Shown here: in pieces, positions 1-7,000 of the stretch | Numbering within the stretch: the stretch's first letter is position 1 | How the letters are laid out: each line of letters begins with the position of its first letter | From: DATGKR01 sp035294565 | Lineage (GTDB): Bacteria > Actinomycetota > Acidimicrobiia > Acidimicrobiales > Palsa-688 | Assembly: GCA_035294565.1 (NCBI GenBank) | Contig: DATGKR010000179.1 | Coordinates: 1-29,917 of the forward strand | DNA length: 29,917 nt | Direction of reading: 5' to 3' | Made by a program: the position numbers and the translations under genes | The notes under the pieces: generated by a model | Told to the model about the DNA's origin: nothing | The model's database searches: none | What the model saw: only the letters and a program-made list of their open reading frames with translations

Positions 1-526
1 TGCGCACCACCGGGGAGAGGACGAGGCCCTGGCCTGCCTGCGCCGGCCCCGGCGGTGCCGCCTGGGCGGAGGCAGCGACACCAGCCATGGCCGGCTCGGC
101 CTGGGCCGGCCGCGTCGGCGGGCCCGCCTCGGCGGCCTCCGGCTCGGGCGCCGCGGGTTGGGACGCAGGCTCGAGGTCGCCGGCTGGCTGCGCCGGCGCC
201 GGGGCGGGAGCCGCAGCCCCTGCCGCGGCGGTGTCGGCGACCGGCTCCTCGGGCCGGGCGGCGGGCCCGGCCTGCGGGGGTGCCTCGGCGGCGCTGTCGG
301 AGATGACCGCCAGGCGGGTCCCGACGTCCACCGTCTCGCCCTCGGGTACCAGGATCTCCGTCAGCACTCCCGACACCGGGGAGGGGACCTCGGAGTCCAC
401 CTTGTCGGTGGAGACCTCGAAGAGCACCTCGTCCTCGGCGACCTGGTCGCCGACCTGCTTGGCCCAGCGGGTGATCGTCCCCTCGGTGACGGTCTCGCCC
501 AGCTGCGGCATGGTGATCTCAGCCAA
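1..526 (-). CDS. Dihydrolipoamide acyltransferase (E2), N-terminal part
   Basis: This is the N-terminal 175 residues of a 2-oxo acid dehydrogenase E2 subunit; the rest lies beyond base 1. Residues 1-80 form a lipoyl domain (start MAEITMPQLGETVTEG), with lipoyl-lysine K42 in the motif STDKVD. A long Ala/Pro/Glu-rich flexible linker follows. The last visible residues, LVLSPVVR, look like the start of the E3-binding domain. The start is taken as TTG at 526, which has GGAAAGG 9 nt upstream and overlaps the lpdA stop by 8 nt; an internal ATG gives M6. Overlap with lpdA implies one operon and an E2-E3 partnership. Whether the substrate is pyruvate or 2-oxoglutarate cannot be decided because the catalytic domain is missing. 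AceE at 15577 makes pyruvate likely, and actinobacteria may share one E2-like scaffold. Confidence 0.9.
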   Translation of the reverse strand, partial: MAEITMPQLGETVTEGTITRWAKQVGDQVAEDEVLFEVSTDKVDSEVPSPVSGVLTEILVPEGETVDVGTRLAVISDSAAEAPPQAGPAARPEEPVADTAAAGAAAPAPAPAQPAGDLEPASQPAAPEPEAAEAGPPTRPAQAEPAMAGVAASAQAAPPGPAQAGQGLVLSPVVR

Positions 527-1925
527 CGTGTAGGCCCTTTCCGGAGAGGGCGAGCATCGTCTCGCCGAAGGTCTCGGACAGCGAAGGATGGGGCTGGACG
601 AACTGGGCGACCTCAGCGGCGGTCGCCTCCCAGTTGACGGACAGGTAGGCCTGGCCGAGCTGCTCGGTCACCCAGGGGCCGACCATGTGGACGCCGAGCA
701 CCCGGCCGGCGCCGCCGTCGGGACGCTTCTCGGCTATCACCTTGACCAGGCCCTCGGCGTCGCCGACGATCAGGGCCCGGCCGTTGCCGCCGAAGGGGTC
801 CTTCTTGGTGACCACGTCGAAACCCGCCTGGCGGGCGGCCTCCTCCGAGTATCCGGCGAAGGCGACCTCCGGCTGGCAGTAGATGCACCACGGCACCCGG
901 CCGTAGTCGACGGGCACCGCCTGGTTGCCCAGGATCTGGTCGATTATCAGGATCGCCTCGGCGAAACCCACGTGGGCGAGGGCGGGCGTGTCGACGAGGT
1001 CGCCGGCGGCGTACACGCCGGGCTCGCCGGTCCGCATGTACTCGTCCACCTGGACGAAGCCCCGCCGGTCGACCTGAACGGCGGTGCCCTGCAGGTCGAG
1101 ACCCTCGGAGAGGGGCCGCCGGCCGACAGACACGACGACCGACTCGACGGTCACCTCCTCGCCGTCGCCGAAGCGCACCGTGGTCGAACGGCGATCCTCC
1201 GCCGGAGTGTGTCCTGTCACCGCCACGCCGGTCCGGACGTCGATGCCCCGCCGCTTGAAGGATCGGAGCACCACGTCTGCGACGTCGCTGTCGCAGCCAG
1301 GGAGGATCTTGGGAAGCGCCTCGAGGACGGTTACCTGTGTGCCGAGGTCGGAGAGCATCGACGCGAACTCGCATCCGATCGCCCCGCCCCCGATCACCGC
1401 CGCCGACGCGGGGAGCTTCTCGAGGTCGAGGACCTCGTCGGAGGTGAGCACCAGCTCGCCGTCCACGTCGAAACCGGGGATCGTCCTCGGCACCGAGCCC
1501 GAGGCGAGGATCACGTTCCTGCCTACCAGCTCCGTGCCGTCGTCGACCCTGACCACGCGGCCGGGCCCGAGGCTGCCGGTTCCGGCCACGATCGTCACCT
1601 TGCGCTTCTTCAGCAGTCCCTGCAGGCCCTTCCACAGCTGGTCGACGACCTTCTGCTTGCGAGCCTGCGAGTCGGCGAAGGCGACCGTCGGCGCGTCGAC
1701 GGCGATCCCGAACTCCTTGGCACCGACCACCGTGCGGTAGACGGTCGCTGTTTCCAGGAATTCTTTCGCCGGTATGCAACCGCGGTGGAGGCACGTGCCG
1801 CCCACCTTCTCCTTCTCGACGAGGGCGATGCTGAGCCCCGCGAGGCCCCCCCTGAGGGCCGCCGCGTAGCCGGCGGGCCCCCCACCGATGATGACGACGT
1901 CGTACTCCTGGGCCGTTTGGACCAC
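519..1925 (-). CDS. lpdA: Dihydrolipoyl dehydrogenase (E3)
   Basis: Cytosolic FAD- and NAD-dependent disulfide oxidoreductase that reoxidises the lipoyl group of 2-oxo acid dehydrogenase complexes. The 468 residues are full family length. The FAD site is VVIIGGGPAGY (about 10-20), the redox disulfide is C45-C50 in GGTCLHRGCIP, a second GGGAIG dinucleotide motif lies near the middle, AAGDLVD is the distal FAD site, and the catalytic His-Glu pair is in HPSLSE (446-451). The reading frame is closed by a TAG two codons upstream, so GTG at 1925 is the first canonical start, yet AGGAGG abuts it directly. An in-frame ACG at 1916 sits at ideal distance from that AGGAGG and would give MAQEYDVVIIGGG, the usual N-terminus of the family. 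The gene is followed by the E2 gene with an 8-nt overlap and is divergent from thiG across 64 bp. Confidence 0.96.
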   Translation of the reverse strand: MVQTAQEYDVVIIGGGPAGYAAALRGGLAGLSIALVEKEKVGGTCLHRGCIPAKEFLETATVYRTVVGAKEFGIAVDAPTVAFADSQARKQKVVDQLWKGLQGLLKKRKVTIVAGTGSLGPGRVVRVDDGTELVGRNVILASGSVPRTIPGFDVDGELVLTSDEVLDLEKLPASAAVIGGGAIGCEFASMLSDLGTQVTVLEALPKILPGCDSDVADVVLRSFKRRGIDVRTGVAVTGHTPAEDRRSTTVRFGDGEEVTVESVVVSVGRRPLSEGLDLQGTAVQVDRRGFVQVDEYMRTGEPGVYAAGDLVDTPALAHVGFAEAILIIDQILGNQAVPVDYGRVPWCIYCQPEVAFAGYSEEAARQAGFDVVTKKDPFGGNGRALIVGDAEGLVKVIAEKRPDGGAGRVLGVHMVGPWVTEQLGQAYLSVNWEATAAEVAQFVQPHPSLSETFGETMLALSGKGLHVG

Positions 1926-1944
1926 CTCCTAGACGGACGCGGCC

Positions 1945-1950
1945 AATCTA
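1945..1950 (-). promoter_or_regulatory. Putative -10 box of lpdA
   Basis: TAGATT on the minus strand (1950 to 1945), 19 nt before the lpdA GTG. It would give a short leader carrying AGGAGG. No convincing -35 was seen. Confidence 0.4.
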
Positions 1951-1974
1951 GGCCGTTCCCGGACGGTTGCTGGG

Positions 1975-1980
1975 TAGGCT
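1975..1980 (+). promoter_or_regulatory. Putative -10 box of thiG (leaderless)
   Basis: TAGGCT lies 9 nt before the thiG ATG and there is no Shine-Dalgarno sequence. The geometry suggests transcription starts at or next to the start codon. Confidence 0.55.
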
Positions 1981-1989
1981 CGCACGCAG

Positions 1990-2751
1990 ATGGACGAGCT
2001 CGTCGTCGCCGGACGAACCTTCAGCTCCCGGCTGTTCCTCGGGACCGGGAAGTTCCCTTCCAACGCCCACCTCGCCCGGGCCATCGAGGCGAGCGGCACG
2101 GAGCTGGTGACCGTCGCCCTCCGCCGGGTGGACCCGACCGCAGAGGAGGACATCCTCGACGCCATACCCCCCTCGGTGCTGCTCCTGACCAACACCTCGG
2201 GCGCCGTCGACGCCGGCGAGGCGGTCCGGCTCGCCCGCCTGGCGCGCGCCGCCGGCCTGCCCGAGTGGATCAAGCTGGAGGTCACCCCCGACCCCCGCTA
2301 CCTGCTCCCCGACCCGGTCGAGACGCTCGCCGCCGCCGAGCAGCTGTGCGCCGAAGGCTTCGTGGTGCTCCCCTACTGCCCCGCCGACCCGGTGCTCTGC
2401 AAGCGACTGGAGGAGGCCGGCTGCGCCACGGTGATGCCCCTCGGCTCGTGGATCGGCTCCAACCAGGGGCTGCGCACCCGGGCGGCTCTCGAGATCATCG
2501 TCGAGCAGTCCACCGTGCCCGTCGTCGTCGACGCCGGGATCGGCGCTCCGAGCCACGCCGCCGAGGCGATGGAAATGGGCGCCGACGCCGTCCTCGTCAA
2601 CACCGCCATCGGCACGGCCGCCGACCCGGCGGCCATGGCGGCCGCCTTCAAGCTGGCGGTGGAGGCTGGGCGGGTCGCCTATCGCTCCGGCCTGCCGCTG
2701 CCCGCCACTGTGGCCTCGGCGTCCTCCCCGCTCACCGGTTTCCTCTCGTGA
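1990..2751 (+). CDS. thiG: Thiazole synthase ThiG
   Basis: Forms the thiazole phosphate of thiamine from deoxyxylulose 5-phosphate, dehydroglycine and ThiS thiocarboxylate. The 253-residue TIM-barrel protein is full length. It starts at LVVAGRTFSSRLFLGTGKF. The Schiff-base lysine is K95 in EWIKLEVTPD, followed by LLPDPVETL and the C-terminal VDAGIGAPSHAAEAMEMG and NTAIGTA segments. The phosphate-binding loop reads GSWIGSNQG, where GSPIGSGQG is usual, so Pro is replaced by Trp. The ATG at 1990 is supported by the -10 box 9 nt upstream. The stop overlaps the thiH start as GTGA. The partner genes thiS and thiE are 16 kb away, so the thiazole pathway is split over two loci. The downstream ThiH should supply the dehydroglycine. 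Confidence 0.96.
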   Translation: MDELVVAGRTFSSRLFLGTGKFPSNAHLARAIEASGTELVTVALRRVDPTAEEDILDAIPPSVLLLTNTSGAVDAGEAVRLARLARAAGLPEWIKLEVTPDPRYLLPDPVETLAAAEQLCAEGFVVLPYCPADPVLCKRLEEAGCATVMPLGSWIGSNQGLRTRAALEIIVEQSTVPVVVDAGIGAPSHAAEAMEMGADAVLVNTAIGTAADPAAMAAAFKLAVEAGRVAYRSGLPLPATVASASSPLTGFLS

Positions 2752-3905
2752 GCGCAGTGCCCGTCACCATCGACACGCGCCCGGAGCGGCCTCCGGATGG
2801 AACGGCCGCCGCCGATCTTCTTCGCACGCCGCTGGCCGGGCTGCTCGAGCTGGCCGCCGGCGCCACCGAAGCCGACGTGCAACGGGCCCTGCACAGCGCC
2901 CGGCCCTCGCTCGCCGACTTCGCCACCCTGCTCTCCCCGCCTGCGCGCGGGCGTCTGGAGGACCTCGCCCGCCGGGCGGCGGCGGTCACCCGCGCCCGCT
3001 TCGGGGCGACAGTCCGGCTCTTCGCCCCCCTCTACCTCTCCAACGAGTGCGTCTCGTCGTGCACCTACTGCGGCTTCTCGGCGGCGAACCAGATCGCCAG
3101 GCGCACGCTGACCGTGGACGAGGTGCGGGCCGAGGCGGCCGAGCTGCACGGGCGCGGCTTCCGCCACCTCCTCCTCGTCGCCGGCGAGCACGCCCGCATC
3201 GTCAGCAAGGACTACCTCGCCGAGTGCGTCGCCGCCGTGGCCCCACTCTTCGCCCAGGTCAGCGTCGAGGTCCAGGTGTGGGACACCGCCACGTACCGCC
3301 GGCTGGCCGGGGCCGGCTGCGACGGGGTCGTCGTCTACCAGGAGACCTACGACCCGTCCACCTACGCAGCGGTCCACCTGAAGGGCAAGAAGCGCAACTA
3401 CGCCTGGCGCCTCGCCGCCCCCGACCGGGCCGCGGAGGCGGGCATGCGGCGCCTGGGTATCGGCGCCCTCCTCGGACTGCACCCCGATTGGCGTTCCGAG
3501 GCGATCATGCTCGCCGCCCACGCCCAGGCGCTCATCCGGCGGTGGTGGCGCTGCGAGGTCCAAGTCGCCCTCCCCAGGCTGCGCCCCGCCGCCGGCGGCT
3601 ACACCCCGGCCGACCCGGTGGACGACGCCTCGCTCACCCAGCTGGTGTGCGCCCTGCGCATAGCCCTTCCCGACGTCGGGATCACCATGTCCACGCGCGA
3701 AACGGCCAGGCTGCGCGACGGGCTCGTCCCCCTCGGGGTGACCACCATGTCGGCCGGCTCCCACACCGAGCCGGGTGGCTACGCGTCGGAGAGCGACGCC
3801 GAGCCGCAGTTCGAGATCTCCGACACCCGCTCGCCCGCCGAGGTGGCCGCGGCGCTGCGCTCCGCCGGGTTCGACCCGGTTTGGAAGGACTGGCAGAGGG
3901 TTTGA
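2748..3905 (+). CDS. thiH: 2-iminoacetate synthase ThiH (radical SAM)
   Basis: Radical SAM tyrosine lyase that cleaves tyrosine to dehydroglycine (2-iminoacetate) for ThiG, releasing p-cresol. It has 385 residues. The [4Fe-4S] motif is C101-x3-C105-x2-C108 (CVSSCTYCGF). Typical ThiH stretches follow: VVVYQETYDPSTY, HLKGKKRNYAWR, LGIGALLGLHPDWR, and the C-terminal MSTRETARLRDGL with AGSHTEPGGY. Start GTG at 2748 overlaps the thiG stop by 4 nt, indicating translational coupling. Using ThiH rather than the oxygen-dependent ThiO is less usual in aerobic actinobacteria. Only 22 bp separate it from mftA, another locus with a tyrosine-acting radical SAM enzyme, but mftA has its own -10 box in that gap. 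Confidence 0.95.
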   Translation: MSAVPVTIDTRPERPPDGTAAADLLRTPLAGLLELAAGATEADVQRALHSARPSLADFATLLSPPARGRLEDLARRAAAVTRARFGATVRLFAPLYLSNECVSSCTYCGFSAANQIARRTLTVDEVRAEAAELHGRGFRHLLLVAGEHARIVSKDYLAECVAAVAPLFAQVSVEVQVWDTATYRRLAGAGCDGVVVYQETYDPSTYAAVHLKGKKRNYAWRLAAPDRAAEAGMRRLGIGALLGLHPDWRSEAIMLAAHAQALIRRWWRCEVQVALPRLRPAAGGYTPADPVDDASLTQLVCALRIALPDVGITMSTRETARLRDGLVPLGVTTMSAGSHTEPGGYASESDAEPQFEISDTRSPAEVAAALRSAGFDPVWKDWQRV

Positions 3906-3915
3906 CCCTCCAAGG

Positions 3916-3921
3916 TAAATT
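3916..3921 (+). promoter_or_regulatory. Putative -10 box of the mycofactocin operon
   Basis: TAAATT ends 6 nt before the mftA ATG in the 22-bp thiH-mftA gap, and there is no Shine-Dalgarno sequence. It would make a leaderless mftA transcript. A TTGACC at 3902 is too close to serve as its -35. Confidence 0.5.
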
Positions 3922-3927
3922 CTGGCC

Positions 3928-4041
3928 ATGGACACCCGAGCAGCGCCCGACGAGACCGCCGCCGAGGAGGAGGAGACCCTCCTCGAGGAAGAGCTCCTCG
4001 TAGAGGAGGTCTCCATCGACGGGATGTGCGGCGTCTACTGA
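3928..4041 (+). CDS. mftA: Mycofactocin precursor peptide MftA
   Basis: A 37-residue ribosomal peptide, precursor of the redox cofactor mycofactocin. The N-terminal two thirds is an acidic leader with runs of Glu and Leu. The C-terminus is IDGMCGVY, the family's conserved core, whose final Val-Tyr is decarboxylated and crosslinked by MftC. The ATG at 3928 is fixed by the -10 box 6 nt upstream and by the peptide's family length. The mftB-mftC fusion gene begins 4 nt after the stop. The conserved tail leaves little doubt about identity; nothing in the leader is unusual apart from its strong acidity. Confidence 0.96.
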   Translation: MDTRAAPDETAAEEEETLLEEELLVEEVSIDGMCGVY

Positions 4042-4045
4042 GCCC

Positions 4046-5476
4046 GTGGCCTTCGACGGCCAGGCCGCCTGGCGCCTCCATCCCCAGGTGGCCGTTCGCC
4101 CTGAACGCTTCGGCGCCCTCGCCTACCACTACGGCTCGCGCCGCCTGACCTTCCTCCGCTCCAGGCCGCTGGCCGAACTGGTGGGCAGGCTCGGGGACTA
4201 CCCGAGCGCCGACGCGGCGCTGTCCGCCTTCGTCGCCGGCCCCTCCCGGGAGACGCACAGGCGGGCGCTGGCCTCCCTCGCGTCCGGCGGTTTCATCGAG
4301 AAGGTCGACGCCCCCTCCGCGGCCGCTCCACCACCCGCCGGGGTGGCCCCCCAGCCGCCGGGGCGACCCGGCGTGGCCCGGCAGCTCGAACCGGGGCTCG
4401 AGGCGCCGATCTGCCTCACCTGGGAGCTGACCTACGGCTGCAACCTGGCGTGCATCCACTGCCTTTCCTCCTCGGGGCGGCGCGACCCGGCTGAGCTGTC
4501 CCGCGAGGAGGCACGGCGCGTGGTCGACGAGCTCGCGGAGATGCAGGTCTTCTACGTCAACATCGGCGGCGGCGAGCCCACCATCCGCCCCGACTTCTGG
4601 GACCTGGTCTCCTACTCGGTCCACCGCGGGGTCGGCGTCAAGTTCTCCACCAACGGCACCACCATGACCGCCGATAGGGCGGCCCAGCTCGCCGCCACCG
4701 ACTACGTCGACGTCCAGGTGTCCCTGGACGGCGCCGACGCCGCCACCAACGACGCCGTACGCGGGCCGGGCAGCTGGGCGGCGGCGCGCCGGGCGATGGA
4801 CCTGCTCGCCGAAGCCGGCTTCACCGGCTTCAAGATCTCGGTCGTGGTCACCCGCCACAACGCCGACCGTCTCGACGAGCTGGCCGCCCTCGCCGACGCC
4901 TACCGGGCGCAGCTGCGGCTGACCAGGCTGAGACCGTCGGGGCGTGGCGCCGACACCTGGGACGCGCTGCACCCAACCGCAGAGCAGCAGGTCCGCCTCT
5001 ACCGCTGGCTCCTGGACCATCCGGAGGTGTTGACGGGCGACTCGTTCTTCCACCTGTCGGCGCTCGGCGAGCCCCTCCCGGGGCTCAACCTCTGCGGCGC
5101 CGGGCGGGTGGTCTGCCTCATCGACCCCGTCGGGGACGTGTACGCCTGCCCGTTCGTCCTGCACCCCGAGTTCAAAGCGGGCAGCGTCCGCCAGCCGGGG
5201 GGGTTTCGCTCGGTGTGGCTCTCCTCGGACCTGTTCGGGTCGCTGCGCTCCCCCCGCTCCGCCGGGGCCTGCGCGTCCTGCGGCTCCTACGACGCCTGCC
5301 GGGGGGGCTGCATGGCCGCCAAGTTCTTCACCGGCCTTCCGCTCGACGGGCCCGACCCCGAATGCGTCCACGGCCACGGCGAGGCGCTGCTGCAGGCCGT
5401 GCCGGCCGGCTCGGCGCCACGTCCCGGTCCCGGCCACTCGGTGCCGGTCGCCTTGAGCACCCGGCGCCGTAGTTGA
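4046..5476 (+). CDS. mftBC: MftB-MftC fusion: peptide chaperone plus radical SAM/SPASM maturase
   Basis: One 476-residue protein that joins two normally separate mycofactocin proteins. Residues 1-90 match MftB, the RRE-type chaperone that binds MftA (WRLHPQVAVRPERFGALAYH). Residues 88-112 are an Ala/Pro-rich linker. Residues 115-476 match MftC: cluster motif C132-x3-C136-x2-C139 in TYGCNLACIHCLSSSGRRD, then VFYVNIGGGEPT, VKFSTNG, and SPASM cysteines in LCGAGRVVC, VYACPF, CASCGSYDACRGGCMAAKFF and DPECVHGH. MftC decarboxylates the MftA C-terminal tyrosine and crosslinks it to valine using SAM. The frame is open throughout with family-typical sequence on both sides of the linker, so a real fusion is more likely than an assembly error. 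Start GTG at 4046 has no Shine-Dalgarno and probably relies on coupling to mftA. The stop overlaps mftE as TTGA. Confidence 0.95.
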   Translation: MAFDGQAAWRLHPQVAVRPERFGALAYHYGSRRLTFLRSRPLAELVGRLGDYPSADAALSAFVAGPSRETHRRALASLASGGFIEKVDAPSAAAPPPAGVAPQPPGRPGVARQLEPGLEAPICLTWELTYGCNLACIHCLSSSGRRDPAELSREEARRVVDELAEMQVFYVNIGGGEPTIRPDFWDLVSYSVHRGVGVKFSTNGTTMTADRAAQLAATDYVDVQVSLDGADAATNDAVRGPGSWAAARRAMDLLAEAGFTGFKISVVVTRHNADRLDELAALADAYRAQLRLTRLRPSGRGADTWDALHPTAEQQVRLYRWLLDHPEVLTGDSFFHLSALGEPLPGLNLCGAGRVVCLIDPVGDVYACPFVLHPEFKAGSVRQPGGFRSVWLSSDLFGSLRSPRSAGACASCGSYDACRGGCMAAKFFTGLPLDGPDPECVHGHGEALLQAVPAGSAPRPGPGHSVPVALSTRRRS

Positions 5477-6159
5477 CCCCCCGGCGGCTGGCCGACCTGG
5501 CCTGGACCGACGTGGCGGTCCACGCGGGGACCACCGTGCTCGCCGTGCCGGTCGGCTCGACCGAGCAGCACGGGCCTCATCTGCCGCTCGGCACCGACAC
5601 GGCCGTCGCCTTGGAGCTCGCCGACCGCCTCGCCGCCGCCCGCCCCGACACGCTGGTGGCGCCACCATGGTCGTACGGCTCGAGCGGCGAGCACGCGGGC
5701 TTCGCGGGGACCGTGTCGATCGGGACGCGGGCGCTGTGCGACGCGCTCGTCGAGCTCGGACGTTCGGCCGACGCCTTCGCCGGCGTCGTCTTCGTCTCGG
5801 CGCACGGCGGCAACACCGAGGCGCTCGGCTCCGCCACGGCGAAGCTGACCGCCGAGGGGCGGCGCGCCAGGTGGTGGGGCCCACCGCTGGTAAAGGTGCG
5901 CGGGAGAGCCGACGCCCACGCCGGTTTCACCGAGACGTCGGTCGTCATGGCGCTCACCGGCTCGGACATCCGCGGGCCGGTGGGCTGCACGGCACCGATC
6001 CGTGAGCTGATGCCGTCGCTGGTTTCCGCCGGTGTCGCGGCGGTGAGCCCCAACGGGGTGCTCGGCGACCCGTCCGGCGCCTCGCCGTCCGCCGGGCGGC
6101 GGATACTCGACGCGTGGGCGGCGGACCTGGTGGCGTCACTCGCCGGGTGGCCGGCTTGA
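5473..6159 (+). CDS. mftE: Mycofactocin peptidase MftE (creatininase family)
   Basis: Metal-dependent amidohydrolase of the creatininase family, 228 residues. In the pathway it cleaves modified MftA to release the C-terminal Val-Tyr-derived unit AHDP. Metal ligands are visible in GSTEQHGPHLPLGTD (E31, H33, D42), and later in VSAHGGNTEAL and HAGFTETSV. The segment SSGEHAGFAGTVSIG is also typical. The start is TTG at 5473, overlapping the mftBC stop as TTGA; no earlier start fits. In the canonical order mftD lies between mftC and mftE, but here there is no room for it. The stop overlaps the SDR start in the same TTGA manner. Confidence 0.93.
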   Translation: MTPRRLADLAWTDVAVHAGTTVLAVPVGSTEQHGPHLPLGTDTAVALELADRLAAARPDTLVAPPWSYGSSGEHAGFAGTVSIGTRALCDALVELGRSADAFAGVVFVSAHGGNTEALGSATAKLTAEGRRARWWGPPLVKVRGRADAHAGFTETSVVMALTGSDIRGPVGCTAPIRELMPSLVSAGVAAVSPNGVLGDPSGASPSAGRRILDAWAADLVASLAGWPA

Positions 6160-6953
6160 CGGCTCCCGGGGTGGCGGTGATAACCGGGGCGGCCCGGGGC
6201 ATCGGCGCGGCCACCGCCCGGCTTCTCGCCGCCGAGGGGTGGAGCCTCGTCCTGGTCGACCGCTGCGAGGACGACCCCGCCCTGCGCTACCCGCTCGCCA
6301 CCCGCGACGACCTCGAAGCCACGGTGGAGGCGTGCGGAGGGGCGCGGAGGGCCGAGGGTGTAGTCGCCGACGTGCGCGACCAGGCCGCCCTAGACGCTGC
6401 CGTCGTCACCGCCGTCACCCGATTCGGGGGCCTGGACGCGGCGCTGGCGGTCGCGGGCTGCGTGGGGGGTGGGACGGCGGCCTGGGAGACCGGCGACGAG
6501 CTGTGGTCGGCCATGCTCGGCGTCAACCTGGAGGGGACCTGGCGTCTCGCCCGCGCCGCCGTGCCCGCTCTGCTCGCCATGCCGCAGCCCCGCCGCGGCC
6601 GGTTCATCGCAGTCGCGTCGGCGGGAGGGACCGTCGGGCTGTATTTGATGGCCGCCTACAGCGCGGCCAAGCACGGTGTCATCGGCCTGGTCCGCAGCCT
6701 CGCCGCCGAGCTCGGACCCCACGGCGTGACCGCCAACGCCGTCGCCCCCGGCTCCACCGAGGGCGCCGTGCTCGACGCCAGCGCCGCCATCTACGACCTC
6801 GCGGGCCCCTCGGAGCTGATCGGCCACCACCTCATCCCCCGCCTGCTCGTCCCCGAGGAGCCAGCGGCGCTCCTCGCGTGGCTGTGCGGCCCCGCCAGCA
6901 GCGGTATAACCGGCGCCGTCCTGCCCGTCGACGCGGGGATGACCGCCCGCTGA
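6156..6953 (+). CDS. Mycofactocin-type short-chain dehydrogenase/reductase
   Basis: NAD(P)-type SDR of 265 residues with the features of the mycofactocin-associated subfamily, whose bound nicotinamide is thought not to exchange and to pass electrons to mycofactocin. The nucleotide motif is TGAARGIG (10-17). A subfamily-type insertion, CEDDPALRYPLATRDDLEAT, follows the second strand. The catalytic tetrad is N124, S155, Y168 and K172 (YSAAKHG). The usual NNAG reads AVAGC. The TTG at 6156 was chosen for its TTGA overlap with mftE; a GTG at 6147 is an alternative. Placement between mftE and mftF makes it part of the operon and a likely client dehydrogenase. Its alcohol substrate cannot be read from sequence. 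Confidence 0.88.
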   Translation: MTAPGVAVITGAARGIGAATARLLAAEGWSLVLVDRCEDDPALRYPLATRDDLEATVEACGGARRAEGVVADVRDQAALDAAVVTAVTRFGGLDAALAVAGCVGGGTAAWETGDELWSAMLGVNLEGTWRLARAAVPALLAMPQPRRGRFIAVASAGGTVGLYLMAAYSAAKHGVIGLVRSLAAELGPHGVTANAVAPGSTEGAVLDASAAIYDLAGPSELIGHHLIPRLLVPEEPAALLAWLCGPASSGITGAVLPVDAGMTAR

Positions 6954-7000
6954 GAAACGGACGGCCCCAGGGGGGGGAGCCGGTCGAACCCCGGCGTCTG

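Noticed and set aside
588..2747. Long plus-strand open frame opposite lpdA and through thiG
   Set aside because: High-GC shadow frame without domain similarity; only its end, from GTG 2748, is real (thiH).
4310..4390. Frameshift or missed stop between mftB and mftC
   Set aside because: The frame is open with a typical flexible linker, and both halves are complete in the same frame.
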